Virus record (IMG/VR): IMGVR_UViG_3300047564_006327
Span: 1-49,185 of that record
From: a virus
Length of the DNA: 49,185 nt
Direction: 5' to 3' (one strand)
Below are positions 38,578 to 47,315 of this stretch, in pieces. Under the pieces are notes generated by a model. It had not been told where the DNA came from. It searched no databases and worked only from the letters and a program-made list of their open reading frames with translations. Numbering within the stretch: the stretch's first letter is position 1; the number at the start of each line of letters is the position of its first letter. The position numbers and the translations under genes were made by a program.

Positions 38578-39569
38578 CACTTAAGACCCCACCATGCGAG
38601 TGTCTTCTCAAGGCCATCCCAAAACTTGACTAGTGGCTTGTAACCGAAGTCACGATTTGCTGCCGACCAGTCGCCCTGTGTGTGCATGACGTCACCTGCC
38701 CGCCACGGTGCGTGACGGACCTTTGCAGTCGGGTATGCGCCACGAATAAACTCCAAGATCTCGTTATTTGAGGTCCTGTCACCGCAGCAGATGTTGTATG
38801 CCTCACCCATCAGCTTTTTGCTAGTCTTGGCAGCAAGGATGTTGGCACTGACAACATTGTCAACATAGCAGAGGTCACGTGTTTGCGTCCCATCTCCATC
38901 AGAACGAAGCTCCTTGTCGTTCATCAAAGCATCACACCATGCCGACACAGCTGTAGAGTAGGGTGAATCACCGTACTGACCCGGTCCGAACACATTGAAG
39001 TACCTAAGACAGACTGTGTCAAGGTTATAGAGGTTACCGAACATCCTGCAGTAGTCCTCGAGGACGCTCTTTTGTAGCGCGTAGGGAGACTTTGGATTCC
39101 TCGGTTCTGATTCAGTTGTGGGTAGAACATCTGCGCCGCCATAGACTGACGAAGAAGATGCTACGACCACCTTTTGAACGTTATCCACGCAAGCGTGCAG
39201 AAGAGCAACACTGCGAAGAAGATTCACGTCAGTTGTGTGCACTGGCTGCTCCACTGAGTATGACACTCGAGGGACTGCAGCTTGGTGGAAGACGACATCG
39301 TAAAGCTTCTGTGTGATCCTGGCAAGGATGATAGGGTGTGAAAAGTCACACTCGTGCACAAAGACTTCCTTCTCGCTTCGACGCTTTTGTGTCTCATAGA
39401 TTTCTGCCATGCCAGGCAGGAAGACACGATAGCTAAGACCTTCTAGCAGATTGAGATGCCCGTTCGACATGTCGTCAACGACATCAACTTGCCAACCGTC
39501 TTCAACAAGCGAGCGTGTTAGGTTTGAACCGATAAATCCTGCGCCGCCTGTGACTAATGCTCTCTTCAT
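38577..39569 (-). CDS. NAD-dependent sugar-nucleotide epimerase/dehydratase
   Basis: A 330-residue extended SDR. TGGAGFIGSNL near 8 (NAD site), VVDDMSNG, the catalytic Ser in SSSVYGG, and YALQKS near 150 (YxxxK) are complete. NICCGDRTSNNEIL near 255 is the substrate loop. It fits UDP-glucose 4-epimerase-like enzymes, converting a UDP- or dTDP-sugar. It may serve glycosylation of virion or DNA. It ends one base from the thymidine kinase start. Confidence 0.85.
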   Translation of the reverse strand: MKRALVTGGAGFIGSNLTRSLVEDGWQVDVVDDMSNGHLNLLEGLSYRVFLPGMAEIYETQKRRSEKEVFVHECDFSHPIILARITQKLYDVVFHQAAVPRVSYSVEQPVHTTDVNLLRSVALLHACVDNVQKVVVASSSSVYGGADVLPTTESEPRNPKSPYALQKSVLEDYCRMFGNLYNLDTVCLRYFNVFGPGQYGDSPYSTAVSAWCDALMNDKELRSDGDGTQTRDLCYVDNVVSANILAAKTSKKLMGEAYNICCGDRTSNNEILEFIRGAYPTAKVRHAPWRAGDVMHTQGDWSAANRDFGYKPLVKFWDGLEKTLAWWGLK

Positions 39570-39586
39570 TTTTACCTCGATGTAAT

Positions 39587-40495
39587 TTAATGTGTTGGTT
39601 GAAAGATTACATGTGCCGAGTCAAGTGTCAAGCTAAACTTGACCGGCGTGTTCTCGTCTAAGCCGATGTGCTGTCTAGCAATCTTACCCAAGTGACCAAT
39701 AAAATGGACATCATTTGGAAAGATGCGTGAGACCTCAGAAGATCTACAGACAATGTTGGCGTAGAGCACACCTGATCGATAGAGAAAGTGTGCGTAAGAA
39801 ATGCAACTTTCCTGTGAAAGGATGAATCGACGTGACTCAACAGACTGTGGTGATTCATACTCATTCAATCCTGCAAGCTCGTCCTTGATCTTCTTGATCA
39901 GCTTCTCACTCGTGGTGTTGTAGTACTCGATCTCGGGCTCATAGTGGAGTGCTTTGGTCCGAAGTGTGTTAAAACCCGCGTCTTCCCAAGCTGCCTTCAC
40001 GAAGACAGACTCACCACCAATGTGCCGCCGCGCAGTCGCATGGATCATATCAGCGATTCTAGTGTATGACTGCCGCTCATAGTTTAGCAACCACTTTGCA
40101 ATCTCTGCATAGTCAGGAACTGCACGACGGACAACGAGAACGTTTGGGCAATCAAAGAGGCACGCGACCTCGCGCTCAAAAATATCATAAAGCTTGACAA
40201 TAGTCTCTTGGTCTTGAAACTCATCGCCTCTGATGGATAGGCGCTCTTTGATGACATCAACTGGCGGCATCATGATAACGACAACGTTGTTGAGATCGTT
40301 GATCTCCTCCTGCAAGAGCCCACGCCAGTGGGCAACGTCGCGATTGTACATCACAGCGTAGCAGAGCATTGACAATGTGCTCCGATCGTGGATGTTCCAC
40401 TTGAAACCCGTGAGCTTGTGGATGTTCCTGAATGCTGTGGTCTTGCCACTGCAATCCACACCTTCTAGTACGACAGTCTTTAGGTCAAACTTCAA
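39587..40495 (-). CDS. dNMP kinase fused to a thymidylate-synthase-like region
   Basis: A 302-residue protein. VLEGVDCSGKTTAFRNI near 9 is a P-loop, with the DRSTLS lid-like residues and VVIMMPP typical of deoxynucleotide kinases (residues 1-150). Residues ~225-295 (QESCISYAHFLYRSGVLYAN, IVCRSSEVSRIFPNDV, LDSAHV) resemble the C-terminal half of ThyA (PC..., QRS.D...PFN, D.H.Y), with a Cys in the catalytic position. The N-terminal part of a normal ThyA is missing. TTG start with GAGGTG upstream. Catalysis by the second domain is unproven. Confidence 0.6.
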   Translation of the reverse strand: MKFDLKTVVLEGVDCSGKTTAFRNIHKLTGFKWNIHDRSTLSMLCYAVMYNRDVAHWRGLLQEEINDLNNVVVIMMPPVDVIKERLSIRGDEFQDQETIVKLYDIFEREVACLFDCPNVLVVRRAVPDYAEIAKWLLNYERQSYTRIADMIHATARRHIGGESVFVKAAWEDAGFNTLRTKALHYEPEIEYYNTTSEKLIKKIKDELAGLNEYESPQSVESRRFILSQESCISYAHFLYRSGVLYANIVCRSSEVSRIFPNDVHFIGHLGKIARQHIGLDENTPVKFSLTLDSAHVIFQPTH

Positions 40496-40496
40496 A

Positions 40497-43400
40497 TCAC
40501 ACCTCGATCTTTCGCATCTTCATTGTTGAGGACGACATGCCCCAGTTAGCGTCATATTCTACCTCAGCGAGCCACATAGTGTATCGCTCAGGCTCTTCTT
40601 TAAATGTGCCCCACACACGGATCCTTGCAGTGTCGCTGTTGTTATCAACTGCGTGCGCAGTGTAGAACGTCTTACCGTTCTTTGTCTGCTTCTTGACCCA
40701 GTCCTGGGCACAGAACCAAACGACGGCCTTTGTACCCGGTGAGATCTGCATTGCAGACGGGACATTGGAGCGCTCGATCTTTGCCATCACTGCGGGTGGG
40801 AATAGCAGTTCTTCTGAGGCCGTGGTCAAGATCTCCACAAAGTTCTTGATCTTCTCGTATCGGTTCCAATCTTGCACATCTGCCGTTGTCTCGATCAGCT
40901 GGTCAATGATCACAGGCTCCTTACCGTGCGCCTTTACCCACTTCTTCGTGGCTGTCTTGGTCATTCCTGTACGTCCTTTACGGAGCGTGTCATAGTTCTC
41001 AATGATCATCTTGTGTAGCTGATTATGGTTGTTGAGACGCTCATCCTTGAACTCTTGCAGTGAACCTAGGCTCTCAGTAAGGATCAGTGACTCAAGGCAG
41101 CTCTTGTTCAGCTTGGAGTGTCGCCACTCGCCTTCTGCATCGAACAGGAGGTCATCCAGCGCACGATATGGCCTGTTCTCCATGATCTCACTCACTGCAG
41201 AGTCACCCAGGCCCTTAACAGATGTCAGCGGTGGAACGAATGCCTGGATCTCCTCAGAGTATGTCCACTCGGTGCCTGAGTAGTTGATATCGACCTGCGA
41301 GAACTTATAACCGATTGCCTTGATCTCGGCAATAGCCTTTGCCAGGCCCTTTGGATTACCCGTCTCGGACTGCAGGATCGTTGCCAGCCACTCCTTCTCG
41401 TAGTGGGTGTGGAGCCAACCGGCGTAGTAGGAGTCGATCGCGTAGGACACGGAGTGTGACTTGTTGAAGCCGTACACCGAGAACGCCTCGATCGTGTCCC
41501 AGAGTGGGCCTGTCACCTTCTCGGGAACGCCGTGAAGAGCTAGTGCGCCGTCGATGAACTGCTTCCGTGCTGCCTCCTTCTCAGAAGACTTCTTGCCCAG
41601 TGTGTCCAGCGACTTTTTAACCAGTGTCTTTCGGAGTTGGTCAGCCTCGCCAGGAGAGAACCCTGCCAGCTTCTGCGCCAGCATCATGAACTGTTCCTGG
41701 AAGACGACGTAACCGAATGTCGGGCCTAGAACATCCTGGATGACTGGGTGATCGTACTTGATCTTCGAGGCATCCTTCTTTGCCTGAACATACAGCTTGT
41801 GGACGTTTGCCTTGAGAGGTCCAGGCCGGTAGATTGCAGTCAGCGCTGCCAGCTCACCGATGTTTGTGGGCTTCGCATCGAGGCAGAACTTACGTGCACC
41901 GTCCGCTGTGAACTGGAAGACACCGACGAACCGACCCTCGTGATAGACATGCTTCCAAACCTGCTGATCATCCTGCTTGACCGTTCGGCAGTTGAGATGC
42001 TCATCGAAGAAGTCCTTGATCTGGCTGAATGTTGGGTTCTTGACGCCCTGCTTGATCAGGATCCGCTTGATGCAGTTCTCTACGTCCTTGAGCAGGGTCA
42101 GACCGAGGAAGTCGAACTTGAGGAAGCCGTTGTCCTCCAAGTTACGGAAGTTCATACCTTCGGTCCACGGCGTCTGCAATTCACCGCGAACACCGATGAT
42201 AGGCATGCCTTCGGCTAGTGCCTTGGGTTCTGCGACAAGAACGCCGCCTGCATGACGTCCGATTGATCGGTTCTCCATGAAGAGCGCATTAACGTGCTCC
42301 TCCACTTCTGGATACTTCGTCATGAATGCATTGTAAGCAGGTGAGTACTTCATGCAGTCATCGTGCTTGAGGACAAAGACCGACTTCTCCTGGTCGTCAT
42401 CCTTCGCGTGAGGCATGACTTCATCCTGGAGCGGTCCTGTCACCGCATTGACCTCATCGAACGGGACGTTGAAGAACTTCGCGACGTCCTTCACCAGCGA
42501 CTTCAGCTTCAGGGTGTTGAAGTTTGAGACGGGAATGACAGCATCGTCACCGAAGAGCTCACGTGCCGCGTCAATAAGAACGTCACGATCACCAGCATCG
42601 GAGTCAATATCAGGCCAAGACACACGATGCCGACCAAGGAAGCGATTCCAGAGGAGACCGAACGGAAGTGGATCAATCTGTGTAATCCCGAGAATGTAGT
42701 TGACGAGAGAGCCGGGTGCAGATCCACGGCCTGGCCCGAGGAGAGTCCGCTCCTTGGCACGGTGGAAGATCTTGTACATCGTGAGGAAGTAAGAGGCGTG
42801 CCCCAGGTGCTTGATGTCTGAGAGCTCCTCCTTCACGCGGGCCATGTACTCGGGATTTTCATGCAACCCCATCTCGCCCATCCGTTCCTTGACGAGATCA
42901 ACCAGCTGCTGGAACTCTGACTTCTCAGGCGTGGCAAAGACTGGCAGCTTGGCGCCTGTATCGACCCAGACGTCCTCGCACTGCTGCCAGGTGATGTCGT
43001 GTGTCCGCTCGATCGCATCGCGGACCAGTTCTTCATTGCCTTGATAGAATGAGTAGGCATCAGTGTGCCGATTGAACTCCTCCCACATCTGCACGGCATT
43101 CTTTGGGTAGAGCTCACACTTCAGTTCATCAAATGCTGGGAGGGGCTTGGGCTCCTCCTTCGCGTTCATCCACGCCAGCTTCTTGTAGAGCTCGCGGGTC
43201 TTCCACTTGTCAGGTGTGGGATAGTGGCTGTCACAGGTTGCAACCAGCGGAACACCTGTGCTCTTGTGCAGGTCAATCAGGTGCCGATTGACATCGTGCT
43301 GTGCCTGCAGCTTGTTGAACTGGAGCTCGAGGTTGAAGTTGTCAAGACCGACTGCGTCGACGAATCGATCAGTGAGATTCTTGAGATCACGCTGGATTTC

Positions 43401-44060
43401 GGCATCTGACTTATGCATCGCCTGACCGCGGAGGACACGGTTCGCCATGATGCCACCGATGCAAGCAGTGCTGACGACTAACCCTTCACCGTGCTCCTTG
43501 AGCATGTCAAAGTCAATCCGCGGGAACCGATAGTACCCCTCCTTGAATGACCGCTTAACCAGTGTGAAGAGGTTTGACAGGCCCTGCCTGTTCTTGGCAA
43601 TCACAACCAAGTGGTAGCGACGCTTCCACTCGTCATCCTTGATTTCAAGTGCCGATGCATCCTTTGTCTCATCCTCATTCTCGATGATGTGACCTGCGCC
43701 TGCCTCATCGTCAGCATCAATATCAGTCGCCTCCTTCGACTTCTTCTCAGAACGGGCAGCAGCGACTGCATCCTTGTGGTCCTGGTACTGCGCTGCCCAG
43801 TTCTTCAGCGATGGAACGAAATAGAACTCTACACCGTTCAGCTGGCGGTACTTCTGGCCTGCCTTCTTCATCTTCTTAGCATGGGACTGAGCGTGGGCAA
43901 GACCACTGCCGTTGCCGTGGTCAGTCAGCGCCCAGGCATCCATACCGTTCTTGAGCACGAAGTCGATGTGCTGTGCAGGATAGCCGAGGCCGTCCATGGT
44001 CGAGAAACCGGAGTGGGCATGGAGGCCCACAAACCGGTCCGGAGGTCGAATGATACTCAT
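40497..44060 (-). CDS. dnaE: DNA polymerase III alpha subunit (C-family replicative polymerase)
   Basis: A 1187-residue protein. The PHP domain starts at VGLHAHSGFSTMDGLG near 11 and TDHGNGSGL near 46, with an acidic insertion (DIDADDEAGAGH, about 110-140). The polymerase core has LLGPGRGSAPGSLVNYILG near 440 and WPDIDSDAGDRD near 480, the PDxD-type active site. Fingers VYGFNKSHSVSYA lie near 870. The tail has KGLGDSAVSEI and a late domain. It is close to the bacterial DnaE length. Phages using a C-family polymerase rather than family B are uncommon. It is the largest gene here. Confidence 0.95.
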   Translation of the reverse strand: MSIIRPPDRFVGLHAHSGFSTMDGLGYPAQHIDFVLKNGMDAWALTDHGNGSGLAHAQSHAKKMKKAGQKYRQLNGVEFYFVPSLKNWAAQYQDHKDAVAAARSEKKSKEATDIDADDEAGAGHIIENEDETKDASALEIKDDEWKRRYHLVVIAKNRQGLSNLFTLVKRSFKEGYYRFPRIDFDMLKEHGEGLVVSTACIGGIMANRVLRGQAMHKSDAEIQRDLKNLTDRFVDAVGLDNFNLELQFNKLQAQHDVNRHLIDLHKSTGVPLVATCDSHYPTPDKWKTRELYKKLAWMNAKEEPKPLPAFDELKCELYPKNAVQMWEEFNRHTDAYSFYQGNEELVRDAIERTHDITWQQCEDVWVDTGAKLPVFATPEKSEFQQLVDLVKERMGEMGLHENPEYMARVKEELSDIKHLGHASYFLTMYKIFHRAKERTLLGPGRGSAPGSLVNYILGITQIDPLPFGLLWNRFLGRHRVSWPDIDSDAGDRDVLIDAARELFGDDAVIPVSNFNTLKLKSLVKDVAKFFNVPFDEVNAVTGPLQDEVMPHAKDDDQEKSVFVLKHDDCMKYSPAYNAFMTKYPEVEEHVNALFMENRSIGRHAGGVLVAEPKALAEGMPIIGVRGELQTPWTEGMNFRNLEDNGFLKFDFLGLTLLKDVENCIKRILIKQGVKNPTFSQIKDFFDEHLNCRTVKQDDQQVWKHVYHEGRFVGVFQFTADGARKFCLDAKPTNIGELAALTAIYRPGPLKANVHKLYVQAKKDASKIKYDHPVIQDVLGPTFGYVVFQEQFMMLAQKLAGFSPGEADQLRKTLVKKSLDTLGKKSSEKEAARKQFIDGALALHGVPEKVTGPLWDTIEAFSVYGFNKSHSVSYAIDSYYAGWLHTHYEKEWLATILQSETGNPKGLAKAIAEIKAIGYKFSQVDINYSGTEWTYSEEIQAFVPPLTSVKGLGDSAVSEIMENRPYRALDDLLFDAEGEWRHSKLNKSCLESLILTESLGSLQEFKDERLNNHNQLHKMIIENYDTLRKGRTGMTKTATKKWVKAHGKEPVIIDQLIETTADVQDWNRYEKIKNFVEILTTASEELLFPPAVMAKIERSNVPSAMQISPGTKAVVWFCAQDWVKKQTKNGKTFYTAHAVDNNSDTARIRVWGTFKEEPERYTMWLAEVEYDANWGMSSSTMKMRKIEV

Positions 44061-44066
44061 GTTATT

Positions 44067-45047
44067 TCACCGGTTGAAGAATTGTGTGAGGTCGATGCCG
44101 CGATTCTTTGCATCTTCCAGATATCGCAGGGGATTATAATCCGTGGAACCCAGATTACGCTGGATGTCTTTCCATGACTTTTCCAAGCCACCATATAGGT
44201 CGAACTTTGGAGTCCAACCAGATGCATCCCTGAACTTCTGTGAGCTTAGTCGGTGGTTACCCAAGTAGTCGGTTCCTGGGTGCCATTTTACCACACCCTT
44301 TAGATCCTTGCACGAGATCTCGCTCATCATCTCGACGATCTTGCCCGTGTTCTCTGGTGTTTCAGCAGCGACGTTCCAGTCATCGTTCCAGAGCTCCTTG
44401 TCCACGACAGTTGCCACAGCATCGCAGAAGTCCTCCACGCGCATGTAGTCCTTGATCTTCTTCGGATCGAGGAACATGTCGATCTTCTCCTTGCCGTGTG
44501 CTGCGCCGAAGAACCCCTTCGCGATCAGTGAGTTGTTGTCACCCACACCACCGTAGCAGAAGAGGGGCCGGACGATCGACCACTTTGTACTGTGTGCTCG
44601 GACGATGTGCTCACCTGCCAACTTCAGTGAGCCGTAGAGCGTCTGCGGTCCATTAACAGACCGCTCAGCGATCCAGGAATTCTGATACAGATCAGTGTTG
44701 TAGATTACCGTTGTGCCGAGGTAGAGGACTGCTGCGCCTGCCTTCTCAGCAGCACGACTGATGTTGTAAGTTCCTGTCACATTGGACAGAGTTGCTCCAC
44801 TAGGATTTAGTGCAACAACATCAGTGCCCACTGCCGCAGCATTATGGACCACGACATCGACACCCAGGCGCTTTATCTCACGTGCCCAAGCATCTTCTGC
44901 GTTGAGATGGACACATGGCTCCCCTGTTGGCAACCTATGAACCAAGTTCAGCTGATTGTGATCAATGACCTCGTGATCGAGGTCCTCGAATGCAGGTGGA
45001 AGGTTGGATGCAATGAAACCTCGGTGACCAGTAATGAGTATCTTCAT
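44067..45047 (-). CDS. NAD-dependent epimerase/reductase of sugar-nucleotide type
   Basis: A 326-residue extended SDR. ITGHRGFIASNL near 5 (NAD site), VVVHNAAAVGTD, LGTTVIY and YGSLKLAGEH near 138 (YxxxK) are complete. The layout suits GDP-fucose synthase or UDP-epimerase-type enzymes. It could work with the other epimerase (38577-39569) on a sugar nucleotide. ATG is 6 bp from a TATAAT box. Confidence 0.85.
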   Translation of the reverse strand: MKILITGHRGFIASNLPPAFEDLDHEVIDHNQLNLVHRLPTGEPCVHLNAEDAWAREIKRLGVDVVVHNAAAVGTDVVALNPSGATLSNVTGTYNISRAAEKAGAAVLYLGTTVIYNTDLYQNSWIAERSVNGPQTLYGSLKLAGEHIVRAHSTKWSIVRPLFCYGGVGDNNSLIAKGFFGAAHGKEKIDMFLDPKKIKDYMRVEDFCDAVATVVDKELWNDDWNVAAETPENTGKIVEMMSEISCKDLKGVVKWHPGTDYLGNHRLSSQKFRDASGWTPKFDLYGGLEKSWKDIQRNLGSTDYNPLRYLEDAKNRGIDLTQFFNR

Positions 45048-45053
45048 AAACTC

Positions 45054-45082
45054 ATTATAGTACCGAGGTCTCTATTTTACAC
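45054..45082 (-). promoter_or_regulatory. Promoter (GTGTAA / TATAAT) with adjacent palindrome
   Basis: Minus-strand GTGTAA (45077-45082), a 17-bp spacer, then TATAAT (45054-45059). Six bases separate it from ATG 45047. CACCAGC/GCTGGTG (45080-45086, 45091-45097) with a 4-base loop abuts the -35 and may be an operator or a weak terminator stem for the gene ending at 45109. Confidence 0.55.
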
Positions 45083-45108
45083 CAGCGACCGCTGGTGATC
45101 TAACTTCC

Positions 45109-45828
45109 TCAACCGCGCTTCTTACCCTTCGACTTGGGTGCCGGGTAGTCAGTGCCTTCTTCGTCCTCGAAGAACATAATACCTGTTGATTGGCGGAGGG
45201 GCTCCCAGCTGTCGTTCTCGTCGAGGTCGTCGTCCTCGTCGTCGCGGGACATTGGCTTTCCCTTTGCAACAATCTTCGCTGCCTGAACGACGGCAGCAGG
45301 CTCATCAGCCCACTTGGCGAGCTTTGCGAGCTGATTGTAAGATGCACCCTTCTTGACTGCGCTTACCATCGCAGGTGTCGCGCGGTATTCCTTGCCCTTG
45401 TACTTGCGGCTCTTGGAGCGACCGCCTTTCTTCTCGTGTAGGTCGTCCTTAACCATCTCGTACATGAGGTAGTCGTGAACTGTGTCAATCATGTAAGAAG
45501 CGACAGCGATCTTCTCCTGGACCCATTCAGGCATGTCATCACGATCTCCGACAGAGTCATGAAGCTCGTGTGCCTTCTTAGACAGCATGAAGAGGTTTGA
45601 CTTGATCATCCCAGTCTCTTCGTAGACGTTCGAATCCTCGTAGTCGAAGTTACCCTCTTCATCTACGTCGGTGTCGTAATCTTCCTCTGGAACATCTTCG
45701 TCTTCGTGCTCTTCATCTTCCTCATCGTCGATGATCTCAGCTTCGATCTCTGGCATGTCCTCATCTTGCATGTGATCATGCATCTCTCTGAGGATCATCT
45801 TACGTAGGGCTAATCTATTCATACGCAT
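45109..45828 (-). CDS. Acidic presumed virion protein with N-terminal tag
   Basis: A 239-residue protein from ATG 45828 (MRMNRLALRKMILREMHDHM). The tag-like basic helix is followed by a very acidic stretch (EIIDDEEDEEHEDED), then the conserved-looking IKSNLFMLSKKAHELHDSVG and MPEWVQEKIAVASYMIDTV pattern, which I recall from several marine phage proteins, and a Lys/Gly-rich end. The ATG follows AGGAG by 5 nt inside a hairpin. Role unknown. Confidence 0.7.
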   Translation of the reverse strand: MRMNRLALRKMILREMHDHMQDEDMPEIEAEIIDDEEDEEHEDEDVPEEDYDTDVDEEGNFDYEDSNVYEETGMIKSNLFMLSKKAHELHDSVGDRDDMPEWVQEKIAVASYMIDTVHDYLMYEMVKDDLHEKKGGRSKSRKYKGKEYRATPAMVSAVKKGASYNQLAKLAKWADEPAAVVQAAKIVAKGKPMSRDDEDDDLDENDSWEPLRQSTGIMFFEDEEGTDYPAPKSKGKKRG

Positions 45829-45866
45829 GTGCGCTCCTAGCAGATAACTATCCACCAGGAGCGCAC
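45829..45866 (-). promoter_or_regulatory. 10-bp hairpin sequestering the SD of the acidic protein gene
   Basis: GTGCGCTCCT (45829-45838) and AGGAGCGCAC (45857-45866) pair perfectly across an 18-nt loop, and the pair is directly 5' of ATG 45828. The SD lies within the stem, and the loop holds the GATAGTTA box. Transcription from that box would start after the 5' arm on the mRNA, so the hairpin would form only on transcripts from further upstream. Confidence 0.6.
45845..45852 (-). promoter_or_regulatory. GATAnnTA box (GATAGTTA)
   Basis: It ends 16 nt before ATG 45828, inside the loop of the hairpin. Six bases later AGGAG begins. Confidence 0.55.
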
Positions 45867-45875
45867 AATATCCTA

Positions 45876-46319
45876 TTACTCGATCAAGCCGCTGTAATTG
45901 CGCGTGATCAGCTTGCCCTCGCGCTTGCTGTGTGCCAGGTACTCACGGAGGTCATCGAGCGACGTGCAGACTGCAACACCGCTTGCTGAGAGCATGAGAT
46001 TAAACTTGGCACCTGGTGGAAGGCCGGCGCAGAAGTAGACGATGGGCTTGTTGCGTGCATAGAAGTATCCTGCTTCCCAGATCGAACCCATGTCTTTGTT
46101 TCGGGTGTTGCAGATCATCCAGTCACACTTATCAAGGTGCTCGACGTTTCCGTCAAAGATCTGCTTCTGTGTGTCATTACTTGCAGTCGCCTCAGCGATT
46201 GCGTAATCCTTGGGTGAGAAGTAATCAAGCTTGAGATCCTTGAGGACACCCTTGATGTCCTCGACTTCCTGGAGCCATTCTGGAGAAAACCAACCGCTTG
46301 CGATGTAGACGTTGTTCAT
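45876..46319 (-). CDS. Nucleoside 2-deoxyribosyltransferase-like protein
   Basis: A 147-residue protein from ATG 46319 (MNNVYIASGWFSPEW), with GAGG upstream. VYIASGWFSP, the catalytic-type region CDWMICNTRN with MGSIWEAGYFYARNKPIVYF (D.GT.WE.G.A.A..KP), and KFNLMLSASG match the nucleoside deoxyribosyltransferase family. It may exchange bases on deoxynucleosides or hydrolyse dNMPs, feeding modified or salvaged nucleotides. A TTGAAC/TAGTAT promoter-like pair lies upstream. Confidence 0.75.
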   Translation of the reverse strand: MNNVYIASGWFSPEWLQEVEDIKGVLKDLKLDYFSPKDYAIAEATASNDTQKQIFDGNVEHLDKCDWMICNTRNKDMGSIWEAGYFYARNKPIVYFCAGLPPGAKFNLMLSASGVAVCTSLDDLREYLAHSKREGKLITRNYSGLIE

Positions 46320-46361
46320 GTTATTGCCTCTAAGCAATACTACAATGTCACTGTGAGGTGT

Positions 46362-47063
46362 TCAAGTAATCCTGCGACGTTCTTGCATCATCTTGCGTGC
46401 TCTATTGCGGACATCATCTCTAGATCCTGGATGCATCCCGGACGCATATCTGACACTCTCAACGATCTGCTCATCAGTGACATAGAGCCATCCGTTTCTT
46501 CGACACAGCTCTTTAATCACTTCGACGCGCTTTGCTTCATCAGCGTGCATCCACAGCCACTCAACTGAGCTCTTGACTTGCTGAATCTGGAGCTCAAGTG
46601 CTTTACTACGTGTCAGCAGCGACGCAACAATCTTTTCAACTTCAAGTCCTGTGTCGAGCTCGAGGTCGAGCGCAATCTCCACAAGATTGTCTCTATCGGA
46701 TGCCTGGAATGCCTTGACAGCGTCCATATACAATTTGACGCGCTTCTCACGCTCTTTCTGTCCGTGATCTGACTGTGCCAGCTTATCAGGATGTGTCTCC
46801 TGAACGATCTTCTTGTAGAGCTTCTTGACGTCTGCAGCAACATCATCTGGAACAGGAGGCTTCTCTGGCTCAGCAGGCTGCTGCTGTGGTGGTGTGCTCT
46901 GTTGCTGATTTTTCTGGTGAGGCTGAGCGTTTGGATCGGCCTTCACGTACTTCAACGCCTCGAGAAGTTGCTGCTTTCCACGTTCAAGCATCTCGATGTG
47001 GTGAGCATGCTCTTCTCTAATGTACTTAAAGAAGAGCGTCGCGCGCTGGAGCTCGCGGCTCAT
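46362..47063 (-). CDS. J-domain (DnaJ-like) protein
   Basis: A 233-residue protein. An N-terminal helix (REEHAHHIEMLERGKQQLL) and a Gln/Pro linker precede VKKLYKKIVQETHPDKLAQS (about residue 98), with the HPD tripeptide between helices II and III, then KRVKLYMDAVKAFQASDRD as helix III. J-domains stimulate Hsp70 ATPase. No phage DnaK is visible in the window, so the host Hsp70 would be the partner. The C-half is helical and basic. Confidence 0.75.
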   Translation of the reverse strand: MSRELQRATLFFKYIREEHAHHIEMLERGKQQLLEALKYVKADPNAQPHQKNQQQSTPPQQQPAEPEKPPVPDDVAADVKKLYKKIVQETHPDKLAQSDHGQKEREKRVKLYMDAVKAFQASDRDNLVEIALDLELDTGLEVEKIVASLLTRSKALELQIQQVKSSVEWLWMHADEAKRVEVIKELCRRNGWLYVTDEQIVESVRYASGMHPGSRDDVRNRARKMMQERRRIT

Positions 47064-47067
47064 GGTG

Positions 47068-47313
47068 TTACTCTGTCTTCAACCAGGCGAGTGCTGTCTT
47101 TACCTTGTTGGGAAGGTGCTTGATCCAGAGCAGATCACTCTTGAAGCCGCCCTTCAACACAAGTGCATGGGCTCTGATATGTGACTTCTGCTCGCGTGAG
47201 CGGATGAATGTGTATTCTTCATGAAGATCACTGATTTTCAGTGTGCGCTTGACTACAAGCGTGGCCGCGACGCCGGCGTAGACACCGACGACTGCGCAAA
47301 TTGCTGCTAACAT
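47068..47313 (-). CDS. Small single-pass membrane protein
   Basis: An 81-residue protein with an N-terminal hydrophobic segment (MLAAICAVVGVYAGVAATLV, residues 1-20) and then a basic soluble part (RTLKISDLHEEYTFIRSREQ). It may be a signal anchor. Function is unknown. It lies between the J-domain gene and a presumed virion gene. Confidence 0.65.
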   Translation of the reverse strand: MLAAICAVVGVYAGVAATLVVKRTLKISDLHEEYTFIRSREQKSHIRAHALVLKGGFKSDLLWIKHLPNKVKTALAWLKTE

Positions 47314-47315
47314 CT

